From Streptomyces iconiensis (GTDB taxonomy: Bacteria; Actinomycetota; Actinomycetes; Streptomycetales; Streptomycetaceae), in contig NZ_JANCPR020000054.1 in the NCBI RefSeq assembly GCF_028657195.3, positions 1 through 64,000 on the forward strand: DNA of 64,000 nt. The letters run 5' to 3'. Under the pieces are notes generated by a model. It was given only the letters and a program-made list of their open reading frames with translations, was not told the origin of the DNA and did not search any database. The position numbers and the translations under genes were made by a program. Positions 25,187 through 33,986 of the stretch are shown one piece after another (position 1 is the stretch's first letter; every line of letters begins with the position of its first letter).

Positions 25187-26296
25187 TCAGTCGATCACCG
25201 CGGCCCGCACGCACAGCACATCCGGCAGATGCGCCGCCAACTGCCGCCAGCTGTCGCCCTCGTCGGCGCTCGCGAACAGTTCCCCGTTGCGGTTGCCGAA
25301 GTAGACACCGGCGGGGTCGGCGTCGTCCGTGCACAGCGCGTCCCGCAGCACGGGCCCGTAGTGCGCGGCCTCGGGCAGCCCCTCGCCCAGCTCCTGCCAG
25401 CTCGCGCCCGCGTCCTCGGTGCGGTGCACGTGACAGCGGTGCCCGGCCGGCACGCGGTCGTCGTCCCCGTTGAGCGGGAAGATGTACGCGACACCTCCGC
25501 GCCGCGGGTGCGTGGCAACGGGGAAGCCGAAGTCGGAGGGCAGGTCGTCACCGATGGATGTCCAGCTCGTGGCGTTGTCGTCCGTACGGAAGACGCCCCA
25601 GTGGTTCTGGAGATACAGCCGGTCGGGGTTCTCAGCGTCCCGCGCGATCTTGTGCACGCACTGTGAGTAGTCCGGATACCGCTGCTCCTCCGGAAGGAAG
25701 ACGGCGGAGACCCCGCGGTTGCAGGGCTCCCAGCTCTTGCCGCCGTCCTGGGTACGGTAGGCGCCGCCCGTGGAGACGGCGATCGTCACGGCCCGTGCGT
25801 CCCGCGGGTCGACCAGAATCGTGTGCAGGCCCAGACCGCCGCCGCCCGGCGCCCACTCGCGGCGCGTGGGGTGCTCCCACAGGGAGCGCACCAGCTCGAA
25901 GGACTCCCCGCCGTCCTCCGACCTGAAGAGCCCACCGGGCTCCGTCCCCGCGTACAGCACCCCCGGCTCGCCCTCGCCGCCCGGCTGGAGCTGCCACACA
26001 CGCTCCAGCGAAGTCCCGGTGCCCTCCGGGTACTTGATCGGCGGACGCTTGGGCTCGGTCCAGGTCACGCCCAGGTCGTCGGAGTGGAAGACGGAGGGGC
26101 CCCAGTGCGCGCTGTCGCCTCCGGCCAGCAGCCGTGGTGTGCCGGGGCCGCGCCTGTCGATGGCGACGGAGTAGATGGCCTGGTCGTTGAAGTGCGGTCC
26201 TGTGAACTCCCAGTCGGCGGTGCGCCGTTGCCCGGCGCTCTGCCGTGCGAGGAACAGGCCCTTTCTCGTACCTACCGCGAGCAGTACGTCCGCCAT
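25187..26296 (-). CDS. sialidase/BNR-repeat-like beta-propeller protein
   Basis: A 369-residue protein built from BNR (Asp-box) repeats: HSDDLGVTWTEP, RSEDGGESFELV, RTQDGGKSWEPC, RTDDNATSWTSI, RTEDAGASWQEL and SADEGDSWRQL. The spacing gives a six-bladed propeller. The same fold occurs in sialidases and in photosystem II assembly factor YCF48. No signal peptide is visible and catalytic sialidase residues were not identified, so glycosidase activity is not claimed. Start 26296 begins MADVLLAVGTRKGLF, the usual N terminus of this actinobacterial group. Confidence 0.82.
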   Translation of the reverse strand: MADVLLAVGTRKGLFLARQSAGQRRTADWEFTGPHFNDQAIYSVAIDRRGPGTPRLLAGGDSAHWGPSVFHSDDLGVTWTEPKRPPIKYPEGTGTSLERVWQLQPGGEGEPGVLYAGTEPGGLFRSEDGGESFELVRSLWEHPTRREWAPGGGGLGLHTILVDPRDARAVTIAVSTGGAYRTQDGGKSWEPCNRGVSAVFLPEEQRYPDYSQCVHKIARDAENPDRLYLQNHWGVFRTDDNATSWTSIGDDLPSDFGFPVATHPRRGGVAYIFPLNGDDDRVPAGHRCHVHRTEDAGASWQELGEGLPEAAHYGPVLRDALCTDDADPAGVYFGNRNGELFASADEGDSWRQLAAHLPDVLCVRAAVID

Positions 26297-26390
26297 GTCG
26301 GAACCCGCTTTCGAGACGTCGTTGTCCGAGTGGGCAACAGTGTGCACCGCCCCACTGACAATGGCCCGAGCACCGGGGTTTCCGCGCAGG

Positions 26391-27818
26391 TCAGGCGGGG
26401 AGTCGGGCCGCCGAGAGCAGTCCTTCCCAGTCCGGGATCTTCACCGTTCCGCGTTCCAGGCTGCGGCCCAGCTCCGCCTCGGCCGACTCGATGCCCAGCC
26501 ACCCCGGCCACGCCACCGGTACCCGCCCCGCAGCGCGCAGCGCCTCCAGTGGGTCGTCCGGCAGGGGGCCGCGCGCCTCCAGCAGCGCCCCGGCGTCGGC
26601 CAGCAGCGAGCCCACCGTCTCCTTGGCGCAGGGCCGGTTGGTGCCGATGACCCCGGTGGGGCCGCGCTTGATCCAGCCGGCCACGTACTCACCCGGTGAG
26701 GGCGCCCCCTCGCGCAGCACCCGGCCCGCCGCGTGGGGCACGGTGCCGCTGCGCTCGTCGAACGGCAGCCCGGCGAGCGGGACTCCGTGGTAGCCGACCG
26801 AGCGCAGCACGAGCTGCGCCTCGATGTCCTCGTACCGTCCCGTGCCCGTGACGCCGCCGCCCCCGTCGGGCGCCGTCCGCTCGAAACGGACCGCGCGCAC
26901 CCCGCCCGTACCGTCGTCCAGGATCTCCGAAGGGCGCAGGAAGAACCGCAGTTGGATGCCGCGCGCGTCCCGTGGCTCCTCCTGTGGCTCTTCCCGACGT
27001 GACTCCGCGTCCCCGTCCGCCGCGCTCTCGGCCCAGTCGCGCAGTACGGTCACGTTGCGGCGTACGGCCGTTGGCAGGCTCGCCGGGTCCTCGCAGCCCG
27101 GGTCGAGCGCCAGCTCGTCCGTGCGTACGGACACCCCGACGCCCGGCAGCGTGCCCAGCTCGCGCAGTTCCTTGGTGGTGAACTTCGCCTGCGAGGGCCC
27201 CCGTCGGCCCACCATGGAGACCTCGCTGACCGTGCTGCGCTCCAGGCTGTCCAGGGCGCCCTGCGGGATGTCGGTGTGCCGCAGCTCCTCGACGCCGCGC
27301 ACCAGTACCCGGGCCACGTCCACCGCGACATTGCCCACGCCGATGACGACGGCCGAGCGCGCGCCGAGTGCGAACTCGCCGCCCGCGGCGTCCGGATGGG
27401 CGCTGTACCAGGAGACGAAGTCGGTCGCCGAGTAGCTGCCGCGCAGCTCCTCGCCGGGAATGCCGAGCCTGCGGTCGGTCGCGGCGCCGACGCAGTAGAC
27501 GACGGCGTGGTACATGCCGAGCAGTTCGTCCGGACGGATGCCGCCCGGGCCCACCTCCACGTTGCCGAGGAAGCGGATCCGGGGGTGCTCCAGGACCGTA
27601 CGGAGGCTGTTCTGCAGGGACTTGATCTTCTCGTGGTCCGGTGCGACGCCGTAGCGGACGAGCCCGTACGGGCACGGCAGCCGGTCGAGGACGTCCACCG
27701 TGATCGCGGGCGTGGCGCCCTCGTCCTTGACCAGGCCCTGAGCGGCGTAGACCCCGCTGGGCCCGGCGCCGACGACCGCGACACGGAGCGGGGACGGTGG
27801 TGGGGGATCGGCTGGCAC
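26391..27818 (-). CDS. fprA: ferredoxin/adrenodoxin-type NADP reductase (FprA-like)
   Basis: A 475-residue flavoprotein of the adrenodoxin reductase family, which passes electrons from NADPH through FAD to a ferredoxin. The FAD Rossmann motif VVGAGPSGVYAAQ is at 15-27, PYGLVRYGVAPDH at 50-62, the NADP motif VIGVGNVAVDVAR at 158-170, and the conserved WIKRGPTGVIGTN near the C terminus. Length matches mycobacterial FprA. The GTG at 27818 follows AAGGAG. It is a candidate partner for P450s such as the one at 9.6 kb. It is divergent from the DUF6214-like gene. Confidence 0.9.
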   Translation of the reverse strand: MPADPPPPSPLRVAVVGAGPSGVYAAQGLVKDEGATPAITVDVLDRLPCPYGLVRYGVAPDHEKIKSLQNSLRTVLEHPRIRFLGNVEVGPGGIRPDELLGMYHAVVYCVGAATDRRLGIPGEELRGSYSATDFVSWYSAHPDAAGGEFALGARSAVVIGVGNVAVDVARVLVRGVEELRHTDIPQGALDSLERSTVSEVSMVGRRGPSQAKFTTKELRELGTLPGVGVSVRTDELALDPGCEDPASLPTAVRRNVTVLRDWAESAADGDAESRREEPQEEPRDARGIQLRFFLRPSEILDDGTGGVRAVRFERTAPDGGGGVTGTGRYEDIEAQLVLRSVGYHGVPLAGLPFDERSGTVPHAAGRVLREGAPSPGEYVAGWIKRGPTGVIGTNRPCAKETVGSLLADAGALLEARGPLPDDPLEALRAAGRVPVAWPGWLGIESAEAELGRSLERGTVKIPDWEGLLSAARLPA

Positions 27819-28004
27819 AGGAGTGCTCCTTCCCGGCGGGGTTCCAGGATCGCACCCGAGCGCGGGGGAGGGGAGGGCCGCGGCGCACGTGTACGCGGGT
27901 GCGCGGGACCTGCCGTGGGGCGGGTGCGCTGTTGGAGGGGGCCGTTCCGCCCACCCGTGCGTGCCGTACGGGCTCCCGGGACGGCAGGGGACTACGGTGC
28001 CGGC

Positions 28005-28721
28005 GTGTCGGAAAGTTCCTCTCATTCCTCTCACTCTCCGGATCACCCGTACCGGCCGAACGGTTCGGTCGCGGTGTGGCCCATGTGGGAACTCCAGGGA
28101 TACGGCACGGCCACACCGGGCCCCGCCGTCCGGGACGTCCACGAGTACGAGACCGAGCACCCGTCCGACCCCCTCGGGTACGGGCCCGGCATCCCGGAGC
28201 GGGCGCCCGATCTGCTGCCGCCCTGGTTCAACGTACGGCTGACGTTCGCCGACGGTTCGCACATCGACGTGCTGGCGGCCGTCGTCGAAGGCCAGATCCG
28301 GATCGAGGACATGCGCGCCGACCCGCCGCTGCCGCTCCAGGGCTTCGCCGCCCTGGCGGCCTGGATCAGCGAGCCGCTGGAGGACGCGTGCCGCGTCGTC
28401 TTCCAGCAGCACGAGGCGGGCTGCACGGGCCAGGTGGCGGGCCCGCGCTCGTTCCGCGCCGTCGAGCCCGGAACCGAACCCGAACCCGAGCCGGAACCGG
28501 CGCCGGAGGAACCGGCCAAGCACCGCGCACGCGCCACCTGGCCGCGTGGTCTGGAGGGGCGGCGGGTCGCGGCTGCGGCGTACCGCGCGGCGCAGGAGCA
28601 GGGCGACGACCCGGTGCTCGCGGTCATGTGCGCCACGGGGCACAGCAGGCGCAAGTCCCTGCGCATCATCGCCGCTGCCCGCGACGAGGGCTTCCTGGCG
28701 CCGCGTCACGTACGCAGGTGA
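28005..28721 (+). CDS. DUF6214-like protein
   Basis: A 238-residue cytoplasmic protein resembling an actinobacterial family I recall as DUF6214, with no known function. It begins around WPMWELQGYG, has a conserved core PPWFNVRLTFADGSHIDVLA near residue 78 then IRIEDMRADPPLPLQGFAAL, a Glu/Pro repeat linker near 165, and a basic C-terminal helix pair that could bind nucleic acid (SRRKSLRIIAAARDEGFL). The GTG at 28005 is the first plausible start; its ribosome site is weak. Confidence 0.65.
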   Translation: MSESSSHSSHSPDHPYRPNGSVAVWPMWELQGYGTATPGPAVRDVHEYETEHPSDPLGYGPGIPERAPDLLPPWFNVRLTFADGSHIDVLAAVVEGQIRIEDMRADPPLPLQGFAALAAWISEPLEDACRVVFQQHEAGCTGQVAGPRSFRAVEPGTEPEPEPEPAPEEPAKHRARATWPRGLEGRRVAAAAYRAAQEQGDDPVLAVMCATGHSRRKSLRIIAAARDEGFLAPRHVRR

Positions 28722-28739
28722 GAGCTGACCCGGTCCCGC

Positions 28740-28765
28740 CCGTCCTCAGCGTCTCAGCGCCGTCA
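28740..28765 (-). repeat. short TGA-containing units after the DUF305 stop
   Basis: On the minus strand the DUF305 stop is followed by TGACGGCGC, TGAGACGC and TGAGGACG, three 8-9 bp units. It is short and could be chance. Confidence 0.3.
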
Positions 28766-29611
28766 GCCGAGCTTCCGCATCCGTTTGATCTCGGCCCGCT
28801 GCTGCGCCATCACGTCCGTGGCCATCTCCTCGACCCGTACGTCGTTGCCGCCCTTCATCAGCTCAACGGCCATGGTGATGGCGCCCTCATGGTGCGTGGT
28901 CATCAGCGTGAGGAACAGGAGGTCGAACGCCGTGCCCTTGGCGGCGCGCAACTTCGCGAGCTGCGCCTCGGTCGCCATGCCCGGCATCCCCGCGTGGCCG
29001 CCGTCACCGCCCCCGGCGCCGTGATCCCCGTGCTCCCCGCTGCCGTCGCCCTTGCCGCCGTGATCCCCGTGGCCGCTGCCGTGGTCCCCGTGGCCGCCGC
29101 TCTTCCCGCCGTCCTCGGGAGCGTTCTTCGCCGAGCGGTTCTGCTTGAGCCAGCCGCGCATGGCCTTGATCTCTGGGCCCTGTGAAGCGCCGATCCGGGA
29201 TGCCAGCTTGCGTACGCTGTCGCTGCCCGCGCGCTGGGGGGCCAGGTCCGTCATGACCACGGCCTGCTGGTGATGCGCGATCATCATCGTGGCGTACCGG
29301 AAGTCGGCCGCGTTCGCCTTGGTGTCGCCGCCCGCCTTCTCGCGGGCCTTCTCCGGCGACAGCGTCTCCGCCTCCTCGCCCGGCTTCCCTGGTGCGACGA
29401 CCCCCTGCCCCCTGTCGGCACGCTTCTCCTCGGCCCCGCTCTCGCACGCGGTGAGCGCGGGCAGGCCCACCAACGCCAGGGCGAGTGCCACGGCGCCCAG
29501 ACCGTAACGGGCACGGCGGGCGCTGCGAGGGCCACGTGGGGCGTGCCGGGTGCCGTGACGAAGGGCGTCGTGCCGTTGGGCGCCTTGACGGGCTCTGTGA
29601 CGGTCGGTCAC
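28763..29611 (-). CDS. DUF305 lipoprotein
   Basis: A 282-residue exported lipoprotein. A long basic N region precedes a hydrophobic core and the lipobox LTAC near residue 55, so the mature protein should be lipid-anchored outside the membrane. The DUF305 domain appears as two ferritin-like helical halves, with YATMMIAHHQQAVVMTDLA and LTLMTTHHEGAITMAVELM, each carrying the paired His. Between them is a Gly/His/Asp-rich insertion that may bind metal. The GTG at 29611 follows AGGAGG. It is divergent from the LVIVD gene. Confidence 0.85.
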   Translation of the reverse strand: MTDRHRARQGAQRHDALRHGTRHAPRGPRSARRARYGLGAVALALALVGLPALTACESGAEEKRADRGQGVVAPGKPGEEAETLSPEKAREKAGGDTKANAADFRYATMMIAHHQQAVVMTDLAPQRAGSDSVRKLASRIGASQGPEIKAMRGWLKQNRSAKNAPEDGGKSGGHGDHGSGHGDHGGKGDGSGEHGDHGAGGGDGGHAGMPGMATEAQLAKLRAAKGTAFDLLFLTLMTTHHEGAITMAVELMKGGNDVRVEEMATDVMAQQRAEIKRMRKLG

Positions 29612-29720
29612 ACGGTCCTCCTGGTGGGGAAGGGACGGGAGTCTCGGAAGCGCTGCTCCGTGGGTGACGCACGGACACGTGACGGGTGGAAACAGCCGAT
29701 GACAGGACTGTTTCCCTCTA

Positions 29721-29748
29721 TTGAGATGTACATGCTGCGGGTCATACT
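29721..29748 (+). promoter_or_regulatory. candidate promoter of the LVIVD gene
   Basis: TTGAGA (29721-29726), a 16-base spacer and CATACT (29743-29748) in an A/T-richer patch of the divergent DUF305/LVIVD region. Confidence 0.45.
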
Positions 29749-29807
29749 GCCGGAATCCGCGACCGTTCCACCACGAAGGGGAGCGGACGGATTCAAGGGA
29801 GGTAGCA

Positions 29808-31295
29808 GTGACCTCGATCCACAGACCCACCCCGCCCCGCATGCGGCGGGGCGCAGCGGCTGCGGTGGCGCTCGGCCTGCTGGCCGCGCTCTTCTCCGCG
29901 GGACCCGCGGCGGCCGTCCCCGACCCGGGGGACGTACCGAAGGCGCCCAAGAAGGTGTCAGAGCGGGACCGGGCCCAGACCGAGGAGGCGATCCGTAAGG
30001 GAGAGATCCCCGGCCAGGACGAGATCGTGCACAGCTCCAACATCTCGCACCTGACGAACCTGCCCAAGGGTGCGCTCCAGGGCACCAATTCGGACCTCGC
30101 CTTCCAGGGCAAGTACGCGTTCGCAGGCAACTACGACGGGTTCACGGTCTACGACGTCAGCAGGCCGAAGACTCCCAAGGTCGTCAGCCAGGTGCTCTGC
30201 CCCGGCTCGCAGAACGACATATCGGTGTCGGGGAACCTGCTGTTCCTGTCCACCGACTCCTCGCGCAGCGACGACTCCTGCCAGAGCACCAGGGCGCCCG
30301 CCACGGAGAAGGGCTCCTGGGAGGGCATGAAGATCTTCGACATCAGCAACAAGCACAAGCCGAAGTACGTCTCCGCCGTCGAGACGGCCTGCGGCTCGCA
30401 CACCCACACCCTCGTGCCCGACCGCAAGAACGTCTACGTTTACGTGTCCTCGTACTCACCCGACGCGACGTTCCCCGACTGCCAGCCGCCGCACGACGGG
30501 ATCTCCATCGTCAAGGTGCCGCGCGCCAAGCCGCAGAAGGCCGGGGTCATCGACTTCCCTGTCCTGTTCCCGGACGGCGGTTTCCCCGGTGACCCCGACA
30601 AGCCGAACGCCAGTGAGACCACCGGATGTCACGACATCACCGCGTACCCCAAGCTGAAGCTGGCCGCGGGTGCCTGCATGGGTGACGGAATACTGATGGA
30701 CGTTCGGAACCCGGAGAAGCCCCGGGTGATCGACCGCGTGGAGGACACCGAGAACTTCGCCTTCTGGCACTCGGCGACCTTCAACCGGCGCGGCGACAAG
30801 GTCATCTTCACCGACGAGCTGGGTGGCGGCGGCGCCCCCACCTGCAACGCGGAGACGGGCGACCAGAAGGGCGCCGACGGGATCTACGACATCACCGGCA
30901 AGGGCGACAAGCGCAAGATGGAGTTCAAGAGCTACTTCAAGATCCCGCGCCACCAGGCCGACACCGAGAACTGCGTCGCCCACAACGGTTCGCTCATTCC
31001 CGCCAAAGGCCGCGACATCATGGTCCAGGCGTGGTATCAGGGCGGCATCTCCGTATGGGACTTCACCAACTCGAAGAAGCCCCGCGAGATCGGCTACTTC
31101 GAGCGCGGCCCCATATCCGAGACCTCCCTCGTCGGAGGCGGCTCCTGGTCCGCGTACTACTACAACGGACACATCTACTCCAACGACATGGCCAAGGGGT
31201 TCGACGTCCTGCGCATCGACGACCGGCGCACCGACAGCGCCAAGCGCGTACGGATGGGCGAACTCAACGCCCAGACACAGCCGGACTACCGCTGA
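29808..31295 (+). CDS. exported LVIVD-repeat beta-propeller protein
   Basis: A 495-residue secreted protein. The signal peptide ends near AAAVPDP at residues 31-37. The rest repeats units of the LVIVD type: GNYDGFTVYDVSRPKTPKVV, GMKIFDISNKHKPKYVSAV, GILMDVRNPEKPRVIDRV, GGISVWDFTNSKKPREIGYF and a final FDVLRIDD. Several Cys and His (GCHDIT, HTHTLV, ENCVAHNG) are spread over the propeller and may bind metal. The GTG at 29808 follows AGGGAGG. Its divergent partner is a DUF305 lipoprotein, so the two may work at the cell surface. Function unknown. Confidence 0.83.
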   Translation: MTSIHRPTPPRMRRGAAAAVALGLLAALFSAGPAAAVPDPGDVPKAPKKVSERDRAQTEEAIRKGEIPGQDEIVHSSNISHLTNLPKGALQGTNSDLAFQGKYAFAGNYDGFTVYDVSRPKTPKVVSQVLCPGSQNDISVSGNLLFLSTDSSRSDDSCQSTRAPATEKGSWEGMKIFDISNKHKPKYVSAVETACGSHTHTLVPDRKNVYVYVSSYSPDATFPDCQPPHDGISIVKVPRAKPQKAGVIDFPVLFPDGGFPGDPDKPNASETTGCHDITAYPKLKLAAGACMGDGILMDVRNPEKPRVIDRVEDTENFAFWHSATFNRRGDKVIFTDELGGGGAPTCNAETGDQKGADGIYDITGKGDKRKMEFKSYFKIPRHQADTENCVAHNGSLIPAKGRDIMVQAWYQGGISVWDFTNSKKPREIGYFERGPISETSLVGGGSWSAYYYNGHIYSNDMAKGFDVLRIDDRRTDSAKRVRMGELNAQTQPDYR

Positions 31296-31370
31296 CCGTC
31301 CAGGCGCTGCCTGACCACCACTGAGCGTTCCAGCGCTTCCTGACTACCGCTGGTCCGGCAGGCCGTGCGG
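31284..31370 (+). repeat. three 29-bp units spanning the LVIVD stop
   Basis: Units at 31284-31312, 31313-31341 and 31342-31370 begin GACTACCGCTGACCG, GACCACCACTGAGCG and GACTACCGCTGGTCC. The first holds the LVIVD stop TGA at 31293-31295, the second repeats a TGA at 31322, and the third overlaps the end of the convergent TetR gene. The period is exactly 29 bp. Confidence 0.7.
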
Positions 31371-32057
31371 CTCCGGGGTACTTTCCGGGCCGCACGGCCG
31401 CCGCGCGACGGGCACCCGCGGCGGACCCGGCGTCCTCTCACCGGGCGCTGCCGTGCCGCACGGCGGCACTCCCAGCTCCCACTCCAGGTCGTACCGCGCG
31501 AAGAGTTCGGCGCGCAGGCTCTCCACCGGCAGCGGGGCACCTGGCAGCAGCACCGCCACCACGGCGCCCATCAACTGGGCGCGCAGCAGTCGGTAGTCGG
31601 TCTCCGCGTCGGCCGAGCCGTACCGGCACACCGTGTCGTGCAGCAGCGCAGCCAGCCGTTGCTGCTCGTCGCACTGCACGAAGCCCTCCTGCTGGAGGAT
31701 GCCGGCCATGTGCGCGCGCATCAGCACAGGTTGGTCGCGGGCCAGCCCCAGGATGGCGTCGATGGCGCGGGCCAGCATCTCCCGCCCCCCGCACGGGCCT
31801 TCGGGCACCGCGCCTCTCCCCAGCGCCTCGGCCAGCGTCAGATGCATCAGGCGGTGGACGGCCGACTGGAAGAGCTGGCGCTTGCCCGTGAAGTAGTACG
31901 AGATCAGCCCGCGGGCCGACCCCGCCCGGTCGGCGATGTCCCCGAGCGTGGTCGCCTCGTAGCCGCGCTCGGCGACCAGCTCGACGGTCGCGTGAAGCAG
32001 GCGTTCGCGCGAGCGGCGGCGCAACTCTTCATTGACCGATGCGCTCCGGGGGGACAT
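31344..32057 (-). CDS. TetR-family transcriptional regulator
   Basis: A 237-residue repressor. The N-terminal helix-turn-helix is clear at residues 17-62 (TVELVAERGYEATTLGDIAD, then GLISYYFTGKRQLF), followed by a helical ligand domain. The C-terminal 35 residues are Pro/Arg-rich and probably disordered; part of them is encoded by the third 29-bp repeat unit. The ATG at 32057 follows AGGAG. A palindrome overlapping a TATATT box lies 20-40 bp upstream, consistent with autorepression. No obvious divergent target gene is present. Confidence 0.9.
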   Translation of the reverse strand: MSPRSASVNEELRRRSRERLLHATVELVAERGYEATTLGDIADRAGSARGLISYYFTGKRQLFQSAVHRLMHLTLAEALGRGAVPEGPCGGREMLARAIDAILGLARDQPVLMRAHMAGILQQEGFVQCDEQQRLAALLHDTVCRYGSADAETDYRLLRAQLMGAVVAVLLPGAPLPVESLRAELFARYDLEWELGVPPCGTAAPGERTPGPPRVPVARRPCGPESTPEPHGLPDQR

Positions 32058-32077
32058 GCTGTAACTCCTGCGTTGAC

Positions 32078-32096
32078 TGGCTGGCAGCCAATATAC
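32078..32096 (-). promoter_or_regulatory. TetR operator overlapping a -10 box
   Basis: TGGCTG-G-CAGCCA (32078-32090) is a perfect 6-bp inverted repeat, and the adjoining TATATT on the minus strand (32096-32091) resembles a -10 element. Position just upstream of the TetR gene suggests autoregulation. Confidence 0.55.
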
Positions 32097-32307
32097 TCAG
32101 CACGACTTCGGGCGCCCGCTCCCACACCGTGGACCGGTGCCCGGTGCAGCGGCCGATATCGGGGCGACGCGGGGGATCGCCCCGGTATCGGCAAGGCCAC
32201 GCCCCGGCGACGACCGCCGTTGAGCCCCGACTCTAAGGGACGCGGCCCCGCCCCGCTCCTCCCGTGCGGACCTCAACCTCGCCCCGCACCCGGCCTCGTG
32301 CCCCGCC

Positions 32308-33054
32308 TCACGCATCGCTCGGCACATCCTCGCGGCACCCGGCGCCGGCCAGTACGGGCAGCAGTCCGTCGGGTCGTTCGTCAACGGGCAGGTGGCGTAC
32401 CAGGTGCACCGCGCAGCCCAACTCCCGTGCGCCCGCGTCGGCGTGCGCGTCGTCGCCCACCATGAGCGTGTCCCGCGGATCGCTGTCCATGGCCTCGCAG
32501 GCGGCGCGGAAGAGGCGCGGGTCCGGCTTCTGCACGCCGTGCTCGAACGACAGCGCGTACGCCGTGACGTAGGCGTCCAGCCCGTGCGCGCGGAAGACGG
32601 GCCGCAGGTCCCAGCCGATGTTGCTCACGACCGCCACTGGAATCCCGCGCCCGTGCAGTGCCGCCAGCACCCGCTCCGTGTCCGGGTACGGCTGCCACGC
32701 TTCGGGGAGCATGTGGCGCTCGTACAGCGCCTCGTGCAACTCGGGCCGGGGAAGCGGCACTTGGCGCGAGAGGCCGAGGTAGGCCGCGCGGTGTTCCCGC
32801 GCGCTGCGATCCCGCGTGGACCACAGCGCACGCAGCTCCGGCGGCACCTCGCGCGGTGCGGGGCCGCCCGGCAGCGCCCCGGCGTCCCGCAGGCGCACTG
32901 CGCAGAGTTCGAATTCCGTAGGGGTGAGGGAGATTCGGGCGTCCGCGAGCACATGACCCAGCCAGCGTTCGACCGGTTCGACCCGCAGCAGAGTGCCCGA
33001 GAAGTCGAACATGACGGCTTTTGCCGTCCTGGTGCGCTCCTCCGGTCCCTTCAT
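32308..33054 (-). CDS. HAD-family hydrolase with atypical motif I
   Basis: A 248-residue HAD protein. Motif I reads MFDFSGTLL near residue 15: the nucleophile Asp is present but the usual second Asp (acid/base, DxD) is Ser. Motif II is VVSNIGWD near 145, motif III Lys is in HGVQKPDPRLF near 178, and the acidic motif IV is MVGDDAHADAGAR near 205. The overall layout matches HAD-IA phosphatases. The Ser may slow dephosphorylation or reflect different chemistry. The ATG at 33054 is preceded by GTGATC and no clear ribosome site. Confidence 0.82.
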   Translation of the reverse strand: MKGPEERTRTAKAVMFDFSGTLLRVEPVERWLGHVLADARISLTPTEFELCAVRLRDAGALPGGPAPREVPPELRALWSTRDRSAREHRAAYLGLSRQVPLPRPELHEALYERHMLPEAWQPYPDTERVLAALHGRGIPVAVVSNIGWDLRPVFRAHGLDAYVTAYALSFEHGVQKPDPRLFRAACEAMDSDPRDTLMVGDDAHADAGARELGCAVHLVRHLPVDERPDGLLPVLAGAGCREDVPSDA

Positions 33055-33179
33055 GATCACGAGTATGCCAGGCGCGTTCGCGGAGGCGGCACCCCGGGGC
33101 ACCCAACCCGTCGGCCAGGCCGGGCGGTTGGGGTTACGTTGGGTGAGCACATCAGGCGAACCGGAGGGCAGGGAAACAG

Positions 33180-33986
33180 ATGGCGGGCAGCGCGGACATG
33201 GCGCCAAGAGAGATCGACAGCTCGGTGCCGCACTCGGCGCGGATCTGGAACTACTGGCTCGGCGGAAAGGACTTCTACGACGTCGACCGGCAGGTCGGCG
33301 ACGGCATCGCGAGGACCAACCCCGGGATCGTGACGACCGCGAGGGCGCAGCGTGCCTTCCTGTGCCGCGCGGTGCGCCACCTCGCGGGGGACAACGGCAT
33401 CCGGCAGTTCCTCGACATCGGCACAGGGCTGCCGACCGTGGACAACACGCACGAGGTGGCCCAGCGCGTCGCGCCCGACTCCCGCATCGTCTACGTCGAT
33501 CACGACCCCCTGGTGCTCACCCACGCGCGTGCCCTGCTGACCAGCACGCCCGAGGGCGTCACCCAGTACATCGACGCCGACCTGCGGGACCCCGACGCCA
33601 TCGTGCAAGGCGCGGCACGCACCCTCGACTTCGACCGCCCCGTCGCGCTCATGCTGCTCGGGATCGTCGCGCACATCACCGACGACAGCGCGTACGGCGT
33701 CGTCGGACAGCTCATGGACGCGCTGCCCTCCGGCAGTTACCTCGTCTTCAGCGACTCCACCGAGGTCGTCAACCCCGAGGCGGTGCGCGACATGGTCCGC
33801 CAGTGGAACCGCACCAGCGACAACCCCCGCGTCAACCGCACCCGCCAGCAGATCGAGCGGTTCTTCGAGGGCCTGGAGATTCTGGAGCCCGGACTGGTCT
33901 CCGTCTCCCGCTGGCGCCCCGAGGCCCTGCCCTTCGGCCTGCCCGACGAGGTCGACAACGTGGGAGCCGTCGCCTACAAGCCGTGA
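33180..33986 (+). CDS. SAM-dependent methyltransferase (actinobacterial DUF574 type)
   Basis: A 268-residue member of the actinobacterial SAM-dependent methyltransferase family once called DUF574. Hallmarks are IWNYWLGGKDFYDVDR near residue 22, the SAM-binding loop FLDIGTGLPT near 77, the acidic VYVDHDPLVLTHARALL near 103 and ADLRDPD near 131. Streptomyces carry many paralogues whose substrates are unknown. The ATG at 33180 follows GGAGGGCAGGG. Its last 13 bp overlap the convergent PAP2 gene. Confidence 0.88.
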   Translation: MAGSADMAPREIDSSVPHSARIWNYWLGGKDFYDVDRQVGDGIARTNPGIVTTARAQRAFLCRAVRHLAGDNGIRQFLDIGTGLPTVDNTHEVAQRVAPDSRIVYVDHDPLVLTHARALLTSTPEGVTQYIDADLRDPDAIVQGAARTLDFDRPVALMLLGIVAHITDDSAYGVVGQLMDALPSGSYLVFSDSTEVVNPEAVRDMVRQWNRTSDNPRVNRTRQQIERFFEGLEILEPGLVSVSRWRPEALPFGLPDEVDNVGAVAYKP

